A DNA stretch of 64,000 nt from JAUWGC01 sp963753055 (GCA_963753055.1 CAVWAP010000001.1:248001-312000), one strand, 5' to 3'. Shown: positions 45,219 through 56,545, counted from the stretch's first letter. Translations and numbers: made by a program. Notes: a model not told the origin generated them from the letters alone.

Positions 45219-48020
45219 ATGAAAAAAATAATCCTGTTTCTACTGTCCTTCATTGTTTCTATAATACTTTATTCACAAGAGGGGATCATAAGGGGGAAAA
45301 TATCAGATGCATCCACAGGGGAGGAGCTTATTGGGGCGGCAGTACTGGTTGAAACTACTTACCTGGGATCATCATCCGACCTTGATGGTAATTATAATAT
45401 TACTGATGTCCCTGCCGGTGTCTTTAGCTTGAAATGCTCATACATATCTTATGAAACCCAGGTTATTACCGGGGTTGAAGTAAAAGAAGGCAAAGTTACC
45501 TTACTGGATATCAAACTAAACCCTGTGTCTTTGGGGCTGGAAGAAGTAATTGTTACCGCTAAAGCTGTCCGCAATACTGAGTCTGCACTGCTTACCATGA
45601 AAAAGAAATCAGCCAACCTGGTTGATGGGATCTCATCACAACAGATCAGTAAGACTGGAGACTCAGATGCTGCTGAGGCATTAGGCCGGGTAACGGGTGT
45701 ATCGGTGGAAGGGGGCAAATATGTTTATGTCCGTGGCCTGGGCGACAGGTATAGCTTAACCACATTAAACGGATGTGCCATACCCAGCCTGGATCCTGAA
45801 AGGAACAGTGTTGAAATGGACCTTTTCCCAACCAATTTGATTGACAATATGCTTGTGTATAAGAGCTATTCCCCTCACCTTAATCCATTTACAGGGGGAT
45901 TGATTGATATAAAGACCAAGGATTTTCCGGAAAAACTGATCCTTAGGTTCTCTCTTTCCCTGGAATACAACCTGAATAGCTCTCTGAATAATAACTTTCT
46001 AAGCTATGAAGGAGGTAAAACGGACTGGCTGGGTGTGGATGATGGCACCAGGGATTTTCCTGTTAAGCCATCTGATATCCCACTCTACCCAAGCGATCGG
46101 GATGCCATCGATGATGTTACAAGGTCCTTTAACAAGATCATGGAGCCCAACACCACCCAATCATTTCTAAATAGCCGGATCAACTTTTCAGTGGGAAACC
46201 AGATTAAGCTATTCAAGAAACCATTGGGATTCAATATTGGTTTCAGTGTCCAGAACAATGACGATTATTATGATGATGGAGAACGTGGTTATTACAAATT
46301 AACCCAGGTTAATGCAGTTGCCCTGACCACGGAAAACCAATACAATGAAACTGCAGGCAGGAGCAATACCCTGGCCAGTATACTCGGAAACCTCAATTAT
46401 AAACTCTCAGATAAGCATAAGTTAGGCTTGATATTGCTGTACAATCATTCGGGATCAAAATCAGCTTTTTACCAGTTTGGCCAAAAGCCTTCTGATGAGA
46501 TCGGAATGATCATTCAGAGCCGTGAACTGGGATTCCAGGAGAGATCCATTTTGACCACCCAGCTTAAAGGTGATCACTTTCTTGAATCTTTAGCAAAAAT
46601 GAAGATGACCTGGATCGTATCCTATTCTAATTCGAAGCTGGACGAGCCTGACCTCCGCTTCTTTACAAACAGCTTTTATCCTGATGTAGTGGGTGAGTCC
46701 CGGTATGAGATCAACCCTTCAAAATATAAAGTGCCTGCCCGGTTTCACCGGAATATGAATGAAAACAACATTGACAGCAAGCTTAATTTTGAACTTCCCT
46801 TTACTTTCCTCGGAGGTCCATCAAAGTTTAAGTTTGGCGGTGCGTATACTTATGTGACACGGGAATTCAGGGAGGAGAAATTAAATTACCTATCCCAGAT
46901 CCAATATTATAACGGATCTGTATCAGATTATCTTGATAACAGTAACATCGGGCAGAGCCATCCTGCATTTGACCCTGCTACCAATGAAAATTATGGTCTT
47001 TATGTTCAGGATGCCACAGATAAAAGAAACAGTTATGATGGATTTCAATATGTGATTGGTGCATATGCCATGGTTGAATTTCCCATTGCAGAGAAAGTAA
47101 AACTGGAATTTGGTGCCAGGTTTGAAAAAAACTATATGGAAACAGAAAGTAAACAGACTAGTCTTGAAAAAGGGGTCCTTGACAATACTGATATCCTCCC
47201 GGCAATCAATTTAACCTGGATGCTCCGGGATAACATGAATTTACGCCTGGCATATACCAGGACCTTATCCAGGCCTACATTCAGGGAAATTGCCCCATTC
47301 GCATCATTTAGCCCGGTGGCACCCACCATTGTTGGTAATCCTGACCTGAACAGAACGCTTATCGATAATGTGGACCTGCGATGGGAATATTTTATAAGAA
47401 ATGGTGAGATCTTTTCATTTGGTCTGTTTTTCAAGAATTTCATAGATCCTATTGAAATGGTGGATAACCCGGTAGCCGTTAATCCAGAAATTTCCTATCA
47501 GAACGTTGAGCAGGCGAGAAATTATGGTTTTGAAACAGAGTTCCAAAAGAGGCTGGATTTCATGGGCCTGGAGAACTTTAGCCTGGGGGCCAATTTCTCC
47601 TATATTAAATCAGAAGTTTCTATAGACCCACTGGAACTGGAGTCCATTAGAGCACTGGTTCCCGACTATCCGGATACAAGGCCTCTCTTTGGCCAGGCGC
47701 CTTATATCGTTAATGTTTTACTTTCATTTGCCAGTGAAAAGATTGGCCTTTCTGCAAACCTGGTTTATAATGTTACCGGAGACCGGATAACCCTGGTAAC
47801 CAAGGGCGGTACGCCTGACGTTGTTTTGGAGCCCATGCATTTGCTGGGTTTTAATCTTACCCAGAACCTGGGTAAAAGGTGGCAATTGAGGTTGAAAGCG
47901 GATAACATCCTTAATTCAGTCCACAGTGAAGTCTTCGAGTATAAAGAAAAAAACTATGCCTATTATGTTTACAGCCCTTCCATGTCTTTTTCATTAGGGG
48001 TGGTTTATGAGATAAAATAG
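45219..48020 (+). CDS. TonB-dependent receptor with carboxypeptidase-like N-terminal domain
   Basis: 933 residues from ATG 45219; a TTG at 45204 is in frame but gives an odd N-terminus. The signal peptide is KKIILFLLSFIVSIILYSQ. Then a CarboxypepD_reg-like domain (GIIRGKISDASTGEELIGAAVLVETTYLGSS, about residues 20-105), a plug domain (ISSQQISKTGDSDAAEALGRVTGVSVEGGKYVYVRGLGDRYSLTTLNG) and a 22-strand-type barrel ending SPSMSFSLGVVYEIK. It imports a ligand across the outer membrane with TonB energy. It lacks a SusD partner; the beta-helix lipoprotein upstream may take that role. Confidence 0.92.
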   Translation: MKKIILFLLSFIVSIILYSQEGIIRGKISDASTGEELIGAAVLVETTYLGSSSDLDGNYNITDVPAGVFSLKCSYISYETQVITGVEVKEGKVTLLDIKLNPVSLGLEEVIVTAKAVRNTESALLTMKKKSANLVDGISSQQISKTGDSDAAEALGRVTGVSVEGGKYVYVRGLGDRYSLTTLNGCAIPSLDPERNSVEMDLFPTNLIDNMLVYKSYSPHLNPFTGGLIDIKTKDFPEKLILRFSLSLEYNLNSSLNNNFLSYEGGKTDWLGVDDGTRDFPVKPSDIPLYPSDRDAIDDVTRSFNKIMEPNTTQSFLNSRINFSVGNQIKLFKKPLGFNIGFSVQNNDDYYDDGERGYYKLTQVNAVALTTENQYNETAGRSNTLASILGNLNYKLSDKHKLGLILLYNHSGSKSAFYQFGQKPSDEIGMIIQSRELGFQERSILTTQLKGDHFLESLAKMKMTWIVSYSNSKLDEPDLRFFTNSFYPDVVGESRYEINPSKYKVPARFHRNMNENNIDSKLNFELPFTFLGGPSKFKFGGAYTYVTREFREEKLNYLSQIQYYNGSVSDYLDNSNIGQSHPAFDPATNENYGLYVQDATDKRNSYDGFQYVIGAYAMVEFPIAEKVKLEFGARFEKNYMETESKQTSLEKGVLDNTDILPAINLTWMLRDNMNLRLAYTRTLSRPTFREIAPFASFSPVAPTIVGNPDLNRTLIDNVDLRWEYFIRNGEIFSFGLFFKNFIDPIEMVDNPVAVNPEISYQNVEQARNYGFETEFQKRLDFMGLENFSLGANFSYIKSEVSIDPLELESIRALVPDYPDTRPLFGQAPYIVNVLLSFASEKIGLSANLVYNVTGDRITLVTKGGTPDVVLEPMHLLGFNLTQNLGKRWQLRLKADNILNSVHSEVFEYKEKNYAYYVYSPSMSFSLGVVYEIK

Positions 48021-48089
48021 ACTGGTACAAAAGTTGTTTTTTGTACATTTAAAGTAAATTGATATTCAAATTCTTTCATTGAATAAATT

Positions 48090-48545
48090 ATGAAAACATC
48101 ATTGCTTACAATATTATCTGTGTTTTTTGCATTAAGTGCTTTTTCCCAGGACCTTGAATTTAAGGATGGCCGGTACTATAAAAAAGATATGTTATATACC
48201 GGAACTCACACAGAGTATTTTGAAAATAAACAGGTCAAAGTAAAGCGCAATATCAAGAATGGCATAGAGGATGGACTTATTATATTTTACTATGAAAGTG
48301 GTCAGATCAAGGAACAAAGATCTTACAAGGAAGGACTTAAAGACGGTCTTTGGATAAACTGGGATGAAAATGGCACCAAGACAGCAGAAGCCAGGTACAG
48401 TGATAATATGAAAGATGGAGAATGGTACATATGGAACAACAAGGGGGTCTTGTTATATGAAATGTATTATTCGATGGGTGAGAAAACGGGTACCTGGAAG
48501 ATGTTCGATAATGAAGGTAAACTAGTCAACGAAAGGGATTATTAA
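48090..48545 (+). CDS. MORN-repeat-like / YwqK-type protein
   Basis: 151 residues with signal peptide (KTSLLTILSVFFALSAFSQ). Six or so repeats of the MORN/YwqK pattern (YFENKQVKVKRNIKNGIEDGLIIFYYESGQIKEQRSYKEGLKDGLWINWDENGT). Known YwqK-like proteins are beta-sheet repeat proteins of unclear role; the name antitoxin is historical and no toxin gene is next to it. It is convergent with the small gene downstream and shares a terminator with it. Confidence 0.82.
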   Translation: MKTSLLTILSVFFALSAFSQDLEFKDGRYYKKDMLYTGTHTEYFENKQVKVKRNIKNGIEDGLIIFYYESGQIKEQRSYKEGLKDGLWINWDENGTKTAEARYSDNMKDGEWYIWNNKGVLLYEMYYSMGEKTGTWKMFDNEGKLVNERDY

Positions 48546-48562
48546 AAAATCGAAACAAAAAA

Positions 48563-48590
48563 AAAGCTTGCATTTGCAAGCTTTTTTTAT
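48563..48590. terminator. Bidirectional terminator between convergent genes
   Basis: Near-perfect palindrome AAAGCTTGCA / TGCAAGCTTT with a 2-base loop, A-run before and T-run after (CTTTTTTTAT). It serves both the YwqK-like gene (plus) and the small regulatory-domain gene (minus). Confidence 0.85.
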
Positions 48591-48606
48591 CTATAATAGT
48601 GCTCTT

Positions 48607-48972
48607 TTATTCTGATATTTCCAGTTTGATTTCAATAGGCTTATTGTCATTGCTTAAAGTATATTCCTCAAGCAAGCTCTTTTTATAAGAAATCAGGGAA
48701 GCAACCAAATTGTAATTTCCTGGTTTGACATTATCAATTTTGAAATTTCCATCAAAATCTGTGAAGGCTTTCATATCGGTACCTTCAATCATTACCTCTA
48801 CACCTGCGAGAACCTCACCAGACTGTATATCAGTAACTTGCCCTAAAACGGAAATCGTTGTAACCTCAGTTGTTTTAGGGCTATCGCTGTCACCTTTTTG
48901 TTTGCCTTCAGTTCCTGCGATAACTGATCCTACCAGGAGAACTAAAACTGCAAATGATATTATCTTTTTCAT
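48607..48972 (-). CDS. Secreted carboxypeptidase-like regulatory-domain protein, 121 aa
   Basis: Signal peptide (KKIISFAVLVLLVGSVIAG) followed by one CarboxypepD_reg-like beta-sandwich (GQVTDIQSGEVLAGVEVMIEGTDMKAFTDFDGNFKIDNVKPGNYNLVASLISYKKS), the same fold as the N-terminal domain of TonB receptors but free-standing. No barrel or protease domain is attached. Function unknown; it may bind a partner at the cell envelope. Confidence 0.8.
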   Translation of the reverse strand: MKKIISFAVLVLLVGSVIAGTEGKQKGDSDSPKTTEVTTISVLGQVTDIQSGEVLAGVEVMIEGTDMKAFTDFDGNFKIDNVKPGNYNLVASLISYKKSLLEEYTLSNDNKPIEIKLEISE

Positions 48973-49146
48973 GATTTTCTATATAATTTCTTGTGGTACG
49001 AAAATAACATGGTAATCTGTATGACGGATGAAACTCATATTAAGCAATTGTTAATTATGGGGTGCTATATTGTAAAAATTCCACCAGAACTTAATATAAA
49101 CTATACATAAACTTAACATTGGGCGTAGACTGGGTTAATTGAATAA

Positions 49147-49182
49147 GGACGGTGAACGGTGAGCGGGGAGCAGTGAACGGAA
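49147..49182. repeat. Heptad tandem repeat (GGTGAAC-type units)
   Basis: Degenerate 7-bp units: CGGTGAA, CGGTGAG, CGGGGAG, CAGTGAA. It lies in the 285-bp gap before the signalling operon; the rest of the gap (49013-49146, 49183-49256) shows no recognised feature. Confidence 0.65.
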
Positions 49183-49256
49183 AAGTGCGTTTATATGCAT
49201 GAACAGTTTACTGCTTTTCTTGTTTATAACAAGGACTACCCGTTAAGAGTTAACAA

Positions 49257-51701
49257 ATGAAGTTAAGCAAACAGCAGGAACAAGCTATTCTCAAGGAATA
49301 TGAAGTTTACTTTGACAGCTATATCAATGGTGATACGGAGACCATTGTTAGCATGCTGGAAGATGATTATATCCAGATAGGCAGTGCGGAAACAGAAGTG
49401 TTCTTCAATAAGGAAGATGCAGTTAAGTTTTTGAATGACACGATTGACCAGGTTGCAGGAAAAACAAAAATCCAAAACAGGTACCTCAGGGTGGATCCTC
49501 TCAAAAACTATGTTCTGGTAAGCGATCTGTTTGATATCTACGCCCTTATGGAATCGGAGTGGGCTTTTTACGCCAAATTCAGGGCATCTACCCTGATGCA
49601 AAAAAAAGATGATGGCTGGAAATTTATTCACCAGCATTCTTCTATGCCGGATACGCGGACCGAAGGACGAGACAATATCGCTATTGAAAAAATTTCTGAA
49701 GAAAACAGGCAACTTCGTGAGGCAGTAAAACGACGGACCATTGAACTTGAGCAGAAGAACCGTGATCTGGAGATTGAAACAGCATTGGAACGGGTACGGT
49801 CTAAAACTATGGCAATGCACAATAGCCATGATGTTGGAGATACCGTTGTTACATTATTTGACGAGGTGCTCAAGCTGGGACTTGATAAATCCATTCGCTG
49901 TGGCATAGGAATCCTTGATAAAGATACAGATCATATGGAAACATGGTCGGCAACATCATATCCTGATGGAAGGGTTAATTTAAAAATGGGATTGTTGAAT
50001 ATGACGATACATCCGATGCTGATCGGACTTAAAAAAGCATGGGATAGCGATAAAAAGAATTATAGCTACAATTACATTGGTGATGACGTATTCCAATATT
50101 ATGAAGCACTTAACAATGAACCTGAGTATCCGTTCCAGGCAGACTTAGATTCATTGCCTGAGAATGAGTACCATCAAAGTTTCTTCTTCCCTGAAGGGAT
50201 CCTGTTTTCTTTTGCACCGAACCCAATATCAGATGAAGCAGCTAAGGTGTTAACAAGATTTGCCGGTGTTTTCGGACAGACATACAGAAGGTACCTGGAT
50301 CTTCAGAATGCTGAAGCACAGGCCAGGGAAGCCATCAAACAATCTTCGCTTGACAGGGTCCGGGGGAAGATTGCAAGCATGCGTTCTCCCGAAGACTTAC
50401 AAGATATCACTCCGCTCATCTGGAGTGAATTGGAAACACTTGGAGTCCCTTTTATTCGTTGCGGCGTTTTTATTATAGACGAAAAAACTTCAAGTGTACA
50501 GGCTTATTTAACAAAGCCAGATGGCAAAGCTCTTGGGGTGCTGAATTTATCATTTGATGCAAACGAATTGACCGCTAACACGGTTGAGCACTGGAAGAAG
50601 AATAAGGTGTATACCCATCATTGGAACAAAGATGACTTTATCAACTGGATGCAATCAATGATCAGTCTCGGGCAAATCCAAACCCGTGAAGAATACCAGG
50701 GGAATATAAAACCACCTGAATCTCTTGATCTGCATTTTATGCCCTTTAAGCAAGGTATGCTTTATGTAGGGAACAAGGAGCCTCTTGTGCCCGAAAAGAT
50801 TGAATTGGTAAAAACCCTTGCCGAGGCCTTTTCTATTGCATATGCACGATATGAAGATTTTGTTCATCTGGAAGAAGCTAAAAACCATATAGAAAACACG
50901 CTCAGTGAACTTAAATCAGCTCAATCACAACTCATCCATGCTGAAAAAATGGCTTCCCTGGGAGAACTTACAGCAGGAATCGCACACGAAATTCAAAACC
51001 CACTCAACTTCGTCAATAACTTTTCGGAAGTTAGCAAAGAGTTACTTGATGAAATGAAAGAAGAAATGGCTCAAGGCAATTCGGATGAGGTCAGGGAAAT
51101 TGCAGAAGATATAGTTCAAAACCTGGAGAAGATACTCAGTCATGGTAAGCGGGCTGATGCCATCGTAAAAGGGATGTTACAACACAGCCGGACCAGCAGC
51201 AATGTAAAGGAACTAACTGATATCAATGCCCTGGCTGATGAGTATCTGCGGCTTGGCATATCATGGATTGAGGGCAAAGGATAAATCGTTTAATGCAGAT
51301 TTCAGGGTTGAACTTGATGAATCACTTCCCAAAATCAATATCCTGGCGCAGGATTTTGGCAGGGTATTGCTCAATATGATTAATAATGCCTTTTATGCTG
51401 TTTAGCTGAAAAATAAGAAACGAAGAGTCTGATAGGCATATAAACCATCGGTTATTGTCAGTACGAAACATCTGGATGATAAGGTAGAGATTCAGGGTTA
51501 GAGACAATGGCAATGGAATCCCCGAAAAGGTAAAGGAAAAAATATTCCAGCCCTTTTTCACAACCAAACCCACAGGAGAGGGAACCGGTCTGGGTTTAAG
51601 TTTGAGCTATGATATTATAACAAAAGGACATGGTGGGAACACTGGAAGTTAAGACCAAAGAAAACAAAGGAACTGAATTCATTATCCATTTGATGCTTTA
51701 A
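49257..51701 (+). pseudogene. SnoaL-like/GAF sensor histidine kinase, frameshifted in the ATPase domain
   Basis: The first 675 residues are in one frame: an N-terminal SnoaL/DUF4440-like domain (AILKEYEVYFDSYINGDTETIVSMLEDDYIQIG, residues 8-130), a coiled coil, two GAF-like sensor regions (GIGILDKDTDHMETWS; CGVFIIDEKTSSVQAYLT) and a HisKA box (GIAHEIQNPLNFVNN). The frame breaks near 51255 where one extra G (GCTTGGCA for GCTTGCA) leads to a stop at 51284. Other frames carry the rest: KDKSFNADFRVELDESLPKI, INNAFYAV and the G2 box GEGTGLGLSLSYDII, ending at 51701. Further shifts fall at about 51400-51480. A SnoaL-type domain fused to a kinase is uncommon. Whether it is a decayed gene or a sequence problem is open. 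Confidence 0.75.
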
Positions 51702-51719
51702 TATATAAAGATCTTCAAA

Positions 51720-54700
51720 ATGAAATATATAATTGGTATTAGTTTTTTATAATAGGAATGATGTTCAGTTCATTTCTGATTGCACAAAAACCAAACTACA
51801 AATTCAAATCTATAGGTCAACCCGATGGTCTGATTAATAGCACTGTTCAGGCCATTTTTGAAGATTCATTTGGATTCATCTGGTTGGGTACCCATCATGG
51901 GATTCAGAGATATGATGGAAAGGCTTATAAGAATTACGAGCGTACCGATTCTGATTCTACCGGATTGTCGGGAAACTTATATTAATGCATTCTGCGAGGA
52001 TGCAGATAGAAATATTTGGATCGCAACTACTGACGGGTTAAATAAATACCACAGGAAAACCGATAAGATTGAAAAATACAAATGGAATAATAACTCATTA
52101 ACTGAAAATGGGGAGCTTTCTATTTATACTGTATTCATGGATAATTCCAGACGATAATATTCTATGGTTCACTGCTGCAGAATATGGACTGATCAAACTT
52201 GATATCCAAAATGATAGTGTTGCTATTTATCCCTTGCAAACTGAGCAGACAGGATGGTTATCATGGATACAACCCTACCCCGGTAAAGGAAAATCAAATT
52301 GCTACTTGGGGGCGCAGTCTTATTATCTTTTGACAAAGTATCAGGGCAGTTCGATGAAATCCTGGCATTAGAGCAAAATGCTGATGTCCCCAATAATATT
52401 ATTAACGATGTGGTTATTGATCCCGGAAATAATGAGATCATCTGGCTTGCAACAGGTGATCATTGGGGACGAGGGAAGCCTGGGTGGGTTAATCACGGTA
52501 TAATCTGAATTCCCGGATCAAAAATACTCTTTTGCACCTGAAAATCGACCTGGCTGATTTGCCTGACCGTCACTTATTGCGATTGTGTTTCTATAATGAA
52601 AATGAGTTATGGATTGGTACAAGGAATAACGGAGCATTACTCTATCAAATAAGAAGAAAGACCGTTTTTACAATTACGAAAAAAACGAAGTATAATGAGG
52701 GATCATTCATTACCGAAGATGCTGTAAGGTCAATGCTTCTGGATAGATCCGGCACACTCTGGTTTGGAACATGGGGCGATGGTATTTCAATCATTAAGTC
52801 CGGCAGCACAAAAATTTTCTCATTACAAACATCTTCCCTGGCAATAAAAACGGACTTCCTGATAATAACATTACCTCATTCGCGGAAGATAAAAACGGTG
52901 CTATCTGGATAGGTACAAAAGAGGGAGGATTAAGTAAATTCAATCCGGGGGAAAAGACATTTGAAAACTATTTTCAAGAGTTTATTCCTACAGACCGGTA
53001 ACTCTTCAACTGAAATTACTTATTTGTTTTATGATAGTCAGGAAAACCTTTGGGTTGGCACATATGATGCTGCGCTCTATAGATTTAATCCTGTGCACAG
53101 GTGCCAGAGTTCATTATCAAAAGGGTAGCTCGAACAAGGATATATCTCAAAAAAGGATTATCAACCATTAGCAGAAATTAAACCCGGGCGAGATCCTCAT
53201 TTCAACTTATGGCGGCGGATTAAATATTTACCATTATGACACAGATTGCTTCCGGCATTTATCTCCACAATCCAGACGATTCAACAAGTATCCCTGATAA
53301 TCAAATCTGGCTTCCTATTGCTCGGGGATGATGGGAATTATTATTTCAGCGGCAATTCCGTTGCAGGACTTATCCAGTTCAATCCAGAAACAGAAAAATT
53401 TTCAGAAATCATCACCAAGAACAAGATATCAATCTTTTCATGATGCCAATACAAAACTTCGGATGGGAAGATTTTTCTTGATGATGTTTCTGAGGGTTTA
53501 AGAGAACTAAAAATAGAGGGTGAACCTAATGTAAATACTGTTATTGATATTAATGGAAACATCATTAATAATGTGGAGAGCATTCTGGAAGCTCCTGATA
53601 AATAAACTTTGGCTGGGTACGGGCAACGGTTTGGTTGAATTCGATCCGGCCGATAAGAGTGTGAAAAGGTATGATGCCGATGATGGCTTGCAGGGGTATG
53701 AATTTAATAGACTGGCTGCTTTTAAATCTTCAACGGGAGAAATGTATTTTGGCGGAAACAATGGATTTAGTGTTTTTCGTCCTGATGATATAATATTGAG
53801 TACGTACCAAGCCACCTATTGTCTTTATCGACTTTAAGCTGTTCCAGGAGAGTGTCGCAATTGGTGAAGAAACACCATTAAAACAAAATATTTTATTATT
53901 GAATAAGTTGGATTTGGATCATGATCAAAATGATTTTTCAATTTCATATGCTGCACTCGATTATTCCAATCCACAGGAAATTGAGTACAGATACATTTTA
54001 GAAAATCATGATGAGGAATGGATAAATGCCGGGCATAATAATGTTGCGAGCTATACGAATATGGACCCGGGTGAATATACATTTAGGGTTCTGGCAACCA
54101 ACAGTGATGGTATATGGAATACCGAAGCCAAATCTATCCGGATTGTTATAAATCCGCCCTGGTGGCATACTAATTGGGCTTATGGTTTTTATTTATTGCT
54201 TTTTGCTGCAGGCGTGCTGGGTGTAGATCGTTTCATGCGTGCTCGTTTGAAGCTAAAAGAAAGGGAACGCAGCCGGGCCTATCGAATTGAAGCAGGCCAT
54301 TAAAATTGAAAAAGCTTATACTGAACTCAAAGCAACCCAGAAGCAACTTATACAATCCGAGAAAATGGCCTCGCTCGGTGAACTCACAGCAGGTATAGCC
54401 CATGAAATTCAAAATCCGTTAAATTTTGTAAACAATTTTTCAGAAGTAAGTGTTGAATTACTTGAGGAGTTGAATGAGGAAATGGAATCAAGGAAATCCG
54501 GATGAGGTTAAAGTAATTGCAGAAGATATAGCTAAAACAAAACCTGGATAAGATCAGCCACCATGGCAAACGTGCAAGCAGTATTGTTAAAGGGAATGTT
54601 GGAACATTCAAGCCGGCAGCAGTGACGGACAGAAAGAAACTAACTGACATCAATGCGCTGGCCGATGAATATTTGCGATTGGCATACCATGGATTGAGAG

Positions 54701-55133
54701 CAAAGAGACAAATCGTTTAATGCAGATTTCAAAACTGAATTCGATGATAATCTTCCCAAAGATCAAAGTGGTTCCCCAGGATATTGGCAGGGTATTGCTC
54801 AATCTGATCAACAATGCGTTTCACGCGGTTTCAGAAAAATCAAAGAAAGAGGATAAAAGGATATAAGTCAACAGTAATAGTTAGCACCAAGAAAGTTGAA
54901 AATGGGATTGAGATCAGGGTGAAGGATAATGGAGATGGAATTCCGGCGGATTTGCTGGATAAGATCTTCCAGCCATTCTTCACCACCAAACCTACCGGGG
55001 AAGGGACAGGATTTGGATTGAGCATGAGCTATGATATCATCACCAAAGGTCATGGTGGTGAAATGAAAGTGGAGACCAAGGAAGGTGAAGAACAGAATTT
55101 ATAATTGTTATACCAGATAAATTTAACAGATGA
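51720..55133 (+). pseudogene. Two-component propeller sensor histidine kinase, many frameshifts
   Basis: From an ATG at 51720 the pieces read in order as signal peptide, regulator-propeller repeats (SFGFIWLGTHHGIQRYDGKAY near 51850; LWFGTWGDGISIIKSG near 52750; ENLWVGTYDAALY near 53050; LWLGTGNGLVEFDP near 53610), the Y_Y_Y domain and a transmembrane helix (53899-54290), HisKA (GIAHEIQNPLNFVNN near 54400) and an ATPase domain (VKDNGDGIPADLLDKIFQPFF, TGEGTGFGLSMSYDII near 54950). More than ten single-base shifts, mostly insertions (for example CAAGG for CAGG near 54493, GGGAATG for GGGATG near 54595), break it. The end (TGA at 55131-55133) overlaps the next ATG. Function when intact: a periplasmic-ligand sensor of HTCC type but without a fused receiver. 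Confidence 0.8.
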
Positions 55134-55505
55134 AAATATTAGTAGTAGACGACGAAAAAGGACATTCAGCCCTTATTTGAACAGCGGTTCAGAAAAGAGA
55201 TCAGGAATGGCGATATCGAATTTGTTTTTGCATATTCAGGCGAAGAAGGCATTGTGTTGCCTGAAAAATTATGAACATGAAGCAGTACTGATCCTTTCAG
55301 ATATCAATATGCCGGGCATGAGTGGACTGGAATTGTTAAGCAAGATCAAACAAAAACATCAACTCCACCTCCGGTAGTGATGATGATCACAGCCTATGGT
55401 GACAAAGAAAATTACAACAAGGCTATGGAATTGGGGGCTGATGAATTTATTACCAAACCGGTTGATTTTAATACATTGAAGGAAAAAATTAATACATATA
55501 AATAA
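55130..55505 (+). pseudogene. Stand-alone receiver-domain response regulator, frameshifted
   Basis: Starts ATG 55130, overlapping the kinase stop. Pieces: KILVVDDEK, EFVFAYSGEEG, LILSDINMPGMSGLELLSKIK (phosphoacceptor Asp), MMITAYGDKENYNKAMELGADEFITKPVDF, ending NTYK with the TAA overlapping the next ATG. At least three shifts (near 55160, 55245, 55365). It would be a CheY-like protein of about 125 residues with no output domain. Confidence 0.75.
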
Positions 55506-56545
55506 TGGCAAAGATTTTAGTAGTTGACGATGAAACTGATCTTGAGATACTTATCAAGCAAAAATTCCGCAAGAAAATAAGGGAACAGGCCTATGAATTT
55601 GTTTTTGCAATAAATGGTAACGATGCCCTCGAACAATTGCAAGCGCATCCGGATGTTGATGTCGTGCTCAGCGACATCAACATGCCTGAAATGGATGGAC
55701 TGACCTTGCTTTCCAGACTTACCGAACAGCACTCTATCTTAAAATCGGTCATCGTTTCGGCTTATGGCGATATGGAGAATATTCGCACAGCTATGAACCG
55801 CGGGGCTTTCGATTTTGTGACCAAGCCAGTAAATTTCGAAGACCTGGACCTCACCATCGAAAAAACCATCAAATATGTTAACCAGGTTCGCGAAACCCTC
55901 AAGGCCATCAAAGAAAATAATATCCTGAAGATGTATGTGGATGAAACGGTGCTCAATTTCATGGATACCCGGGAGTTTGAAACTTCACTCATGGCGAATG
56001 AAACCATAGAAGCCACTGTAGTATTTATTGACATCTGCGGTTTTACCTCCATCAGCGAAAACGAACCGCCCGATATGGTTGTTAAGCTTCTGAACAGTTA
56101 TTTCGATTTAATGGTAAAGGAGATCATCGATCAGGATGGTTTTATTGATAAGTTCATCGGGGATGCTATGATGGCCGTATTTCGTGGCGATCACCACCTC
56201 GACCGTGCCATTGATGTCTGCCTGGCGATAAGGAATGAAATTGCCAAGCTTCCTACCATATCAGAGCATGTTAATTATACGCCCAATGTCTCCATTGGAA
56301 TTAATTGTGGGGAGCTGGTCTCCGGAAATATTGGCTCAGAGAGCCTCCGCAGGCTTGACTACACCGTAATTGGAGATGTGGTGAATACTGCACAGCGATT
56401 GCAATCAGCAGCCAAGCCGGGTCAGGTCGTGATCAACGAAGAATCCTATCACAAAGTGAAAGAACACTTTAAATGCCAGAATATTGGAGAAGTTAACATG
56501 AAAAACAAATCGGTTCCGCTAAATATTTATGAGGTTCTTGAATAA
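55505..56545 (+). CDS. Response regulator with class III adenylate cyclase domain
   Basis: 346 residues, intact, although the genes immediately before it are broken. Receiver domain (KILVVDDETDLE, Asp in VVLSDINMPEMDG, Lys in VTKPVNF, residues 1-125), a linker (residues 126-165) and a class III cyclase catalytic domain: metal Asp in VVFIDICGFTSIS, KFIGDAMMAVF (second metal Asp and substrate-specifying Lys in IDKFIG), and LDYTVIGDVVNTAQRLQ with Asp (adenine-specifying), Asn and Arg for transition-state binding. The Lys/Asp pair predicts ATP rather than GTP. Its ATG overlaps the preceding stop, so it is the output of the same signalling operon and would make cAMP in response to kinase input. 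Confidence 0.93.
   Translation: MAKILVVDDETDLEILIKQKFRKKIREQAYEFVFAINGNDALEQLQAHPDVDVVLSDINMPEMDGLTLLSRLTEQHSILKSVIVSAYGDMENIRTAMNRGAFDFVTKPVNFEDLDLTIEKTIKYVNQVRETLKAIKENNILKMYVDETVLNFMDTREFETSLMANETIEATVVFIDICGFTSISENEPPDMVVKLLNSYFDLMVKEIIDQDGFIDKFIGDAMMAVFRGDHHLDRAIDVCLAIRNEIAKLPTISEHVNYTPNVSIGINCGELVSGNIGSESLRRLDYTVIGDVVNTAQRLQSAAKPGQVVINEESYHKVKEHFKCQNIGEVNMKNKSVPLNIYEVLE

Noticed and set aside
48090..48545. Toxin-antitoxin module
   Set aside because: The YwqK name suggests an antitoxin, but there is a signal peptide and no toxin gene nearby.
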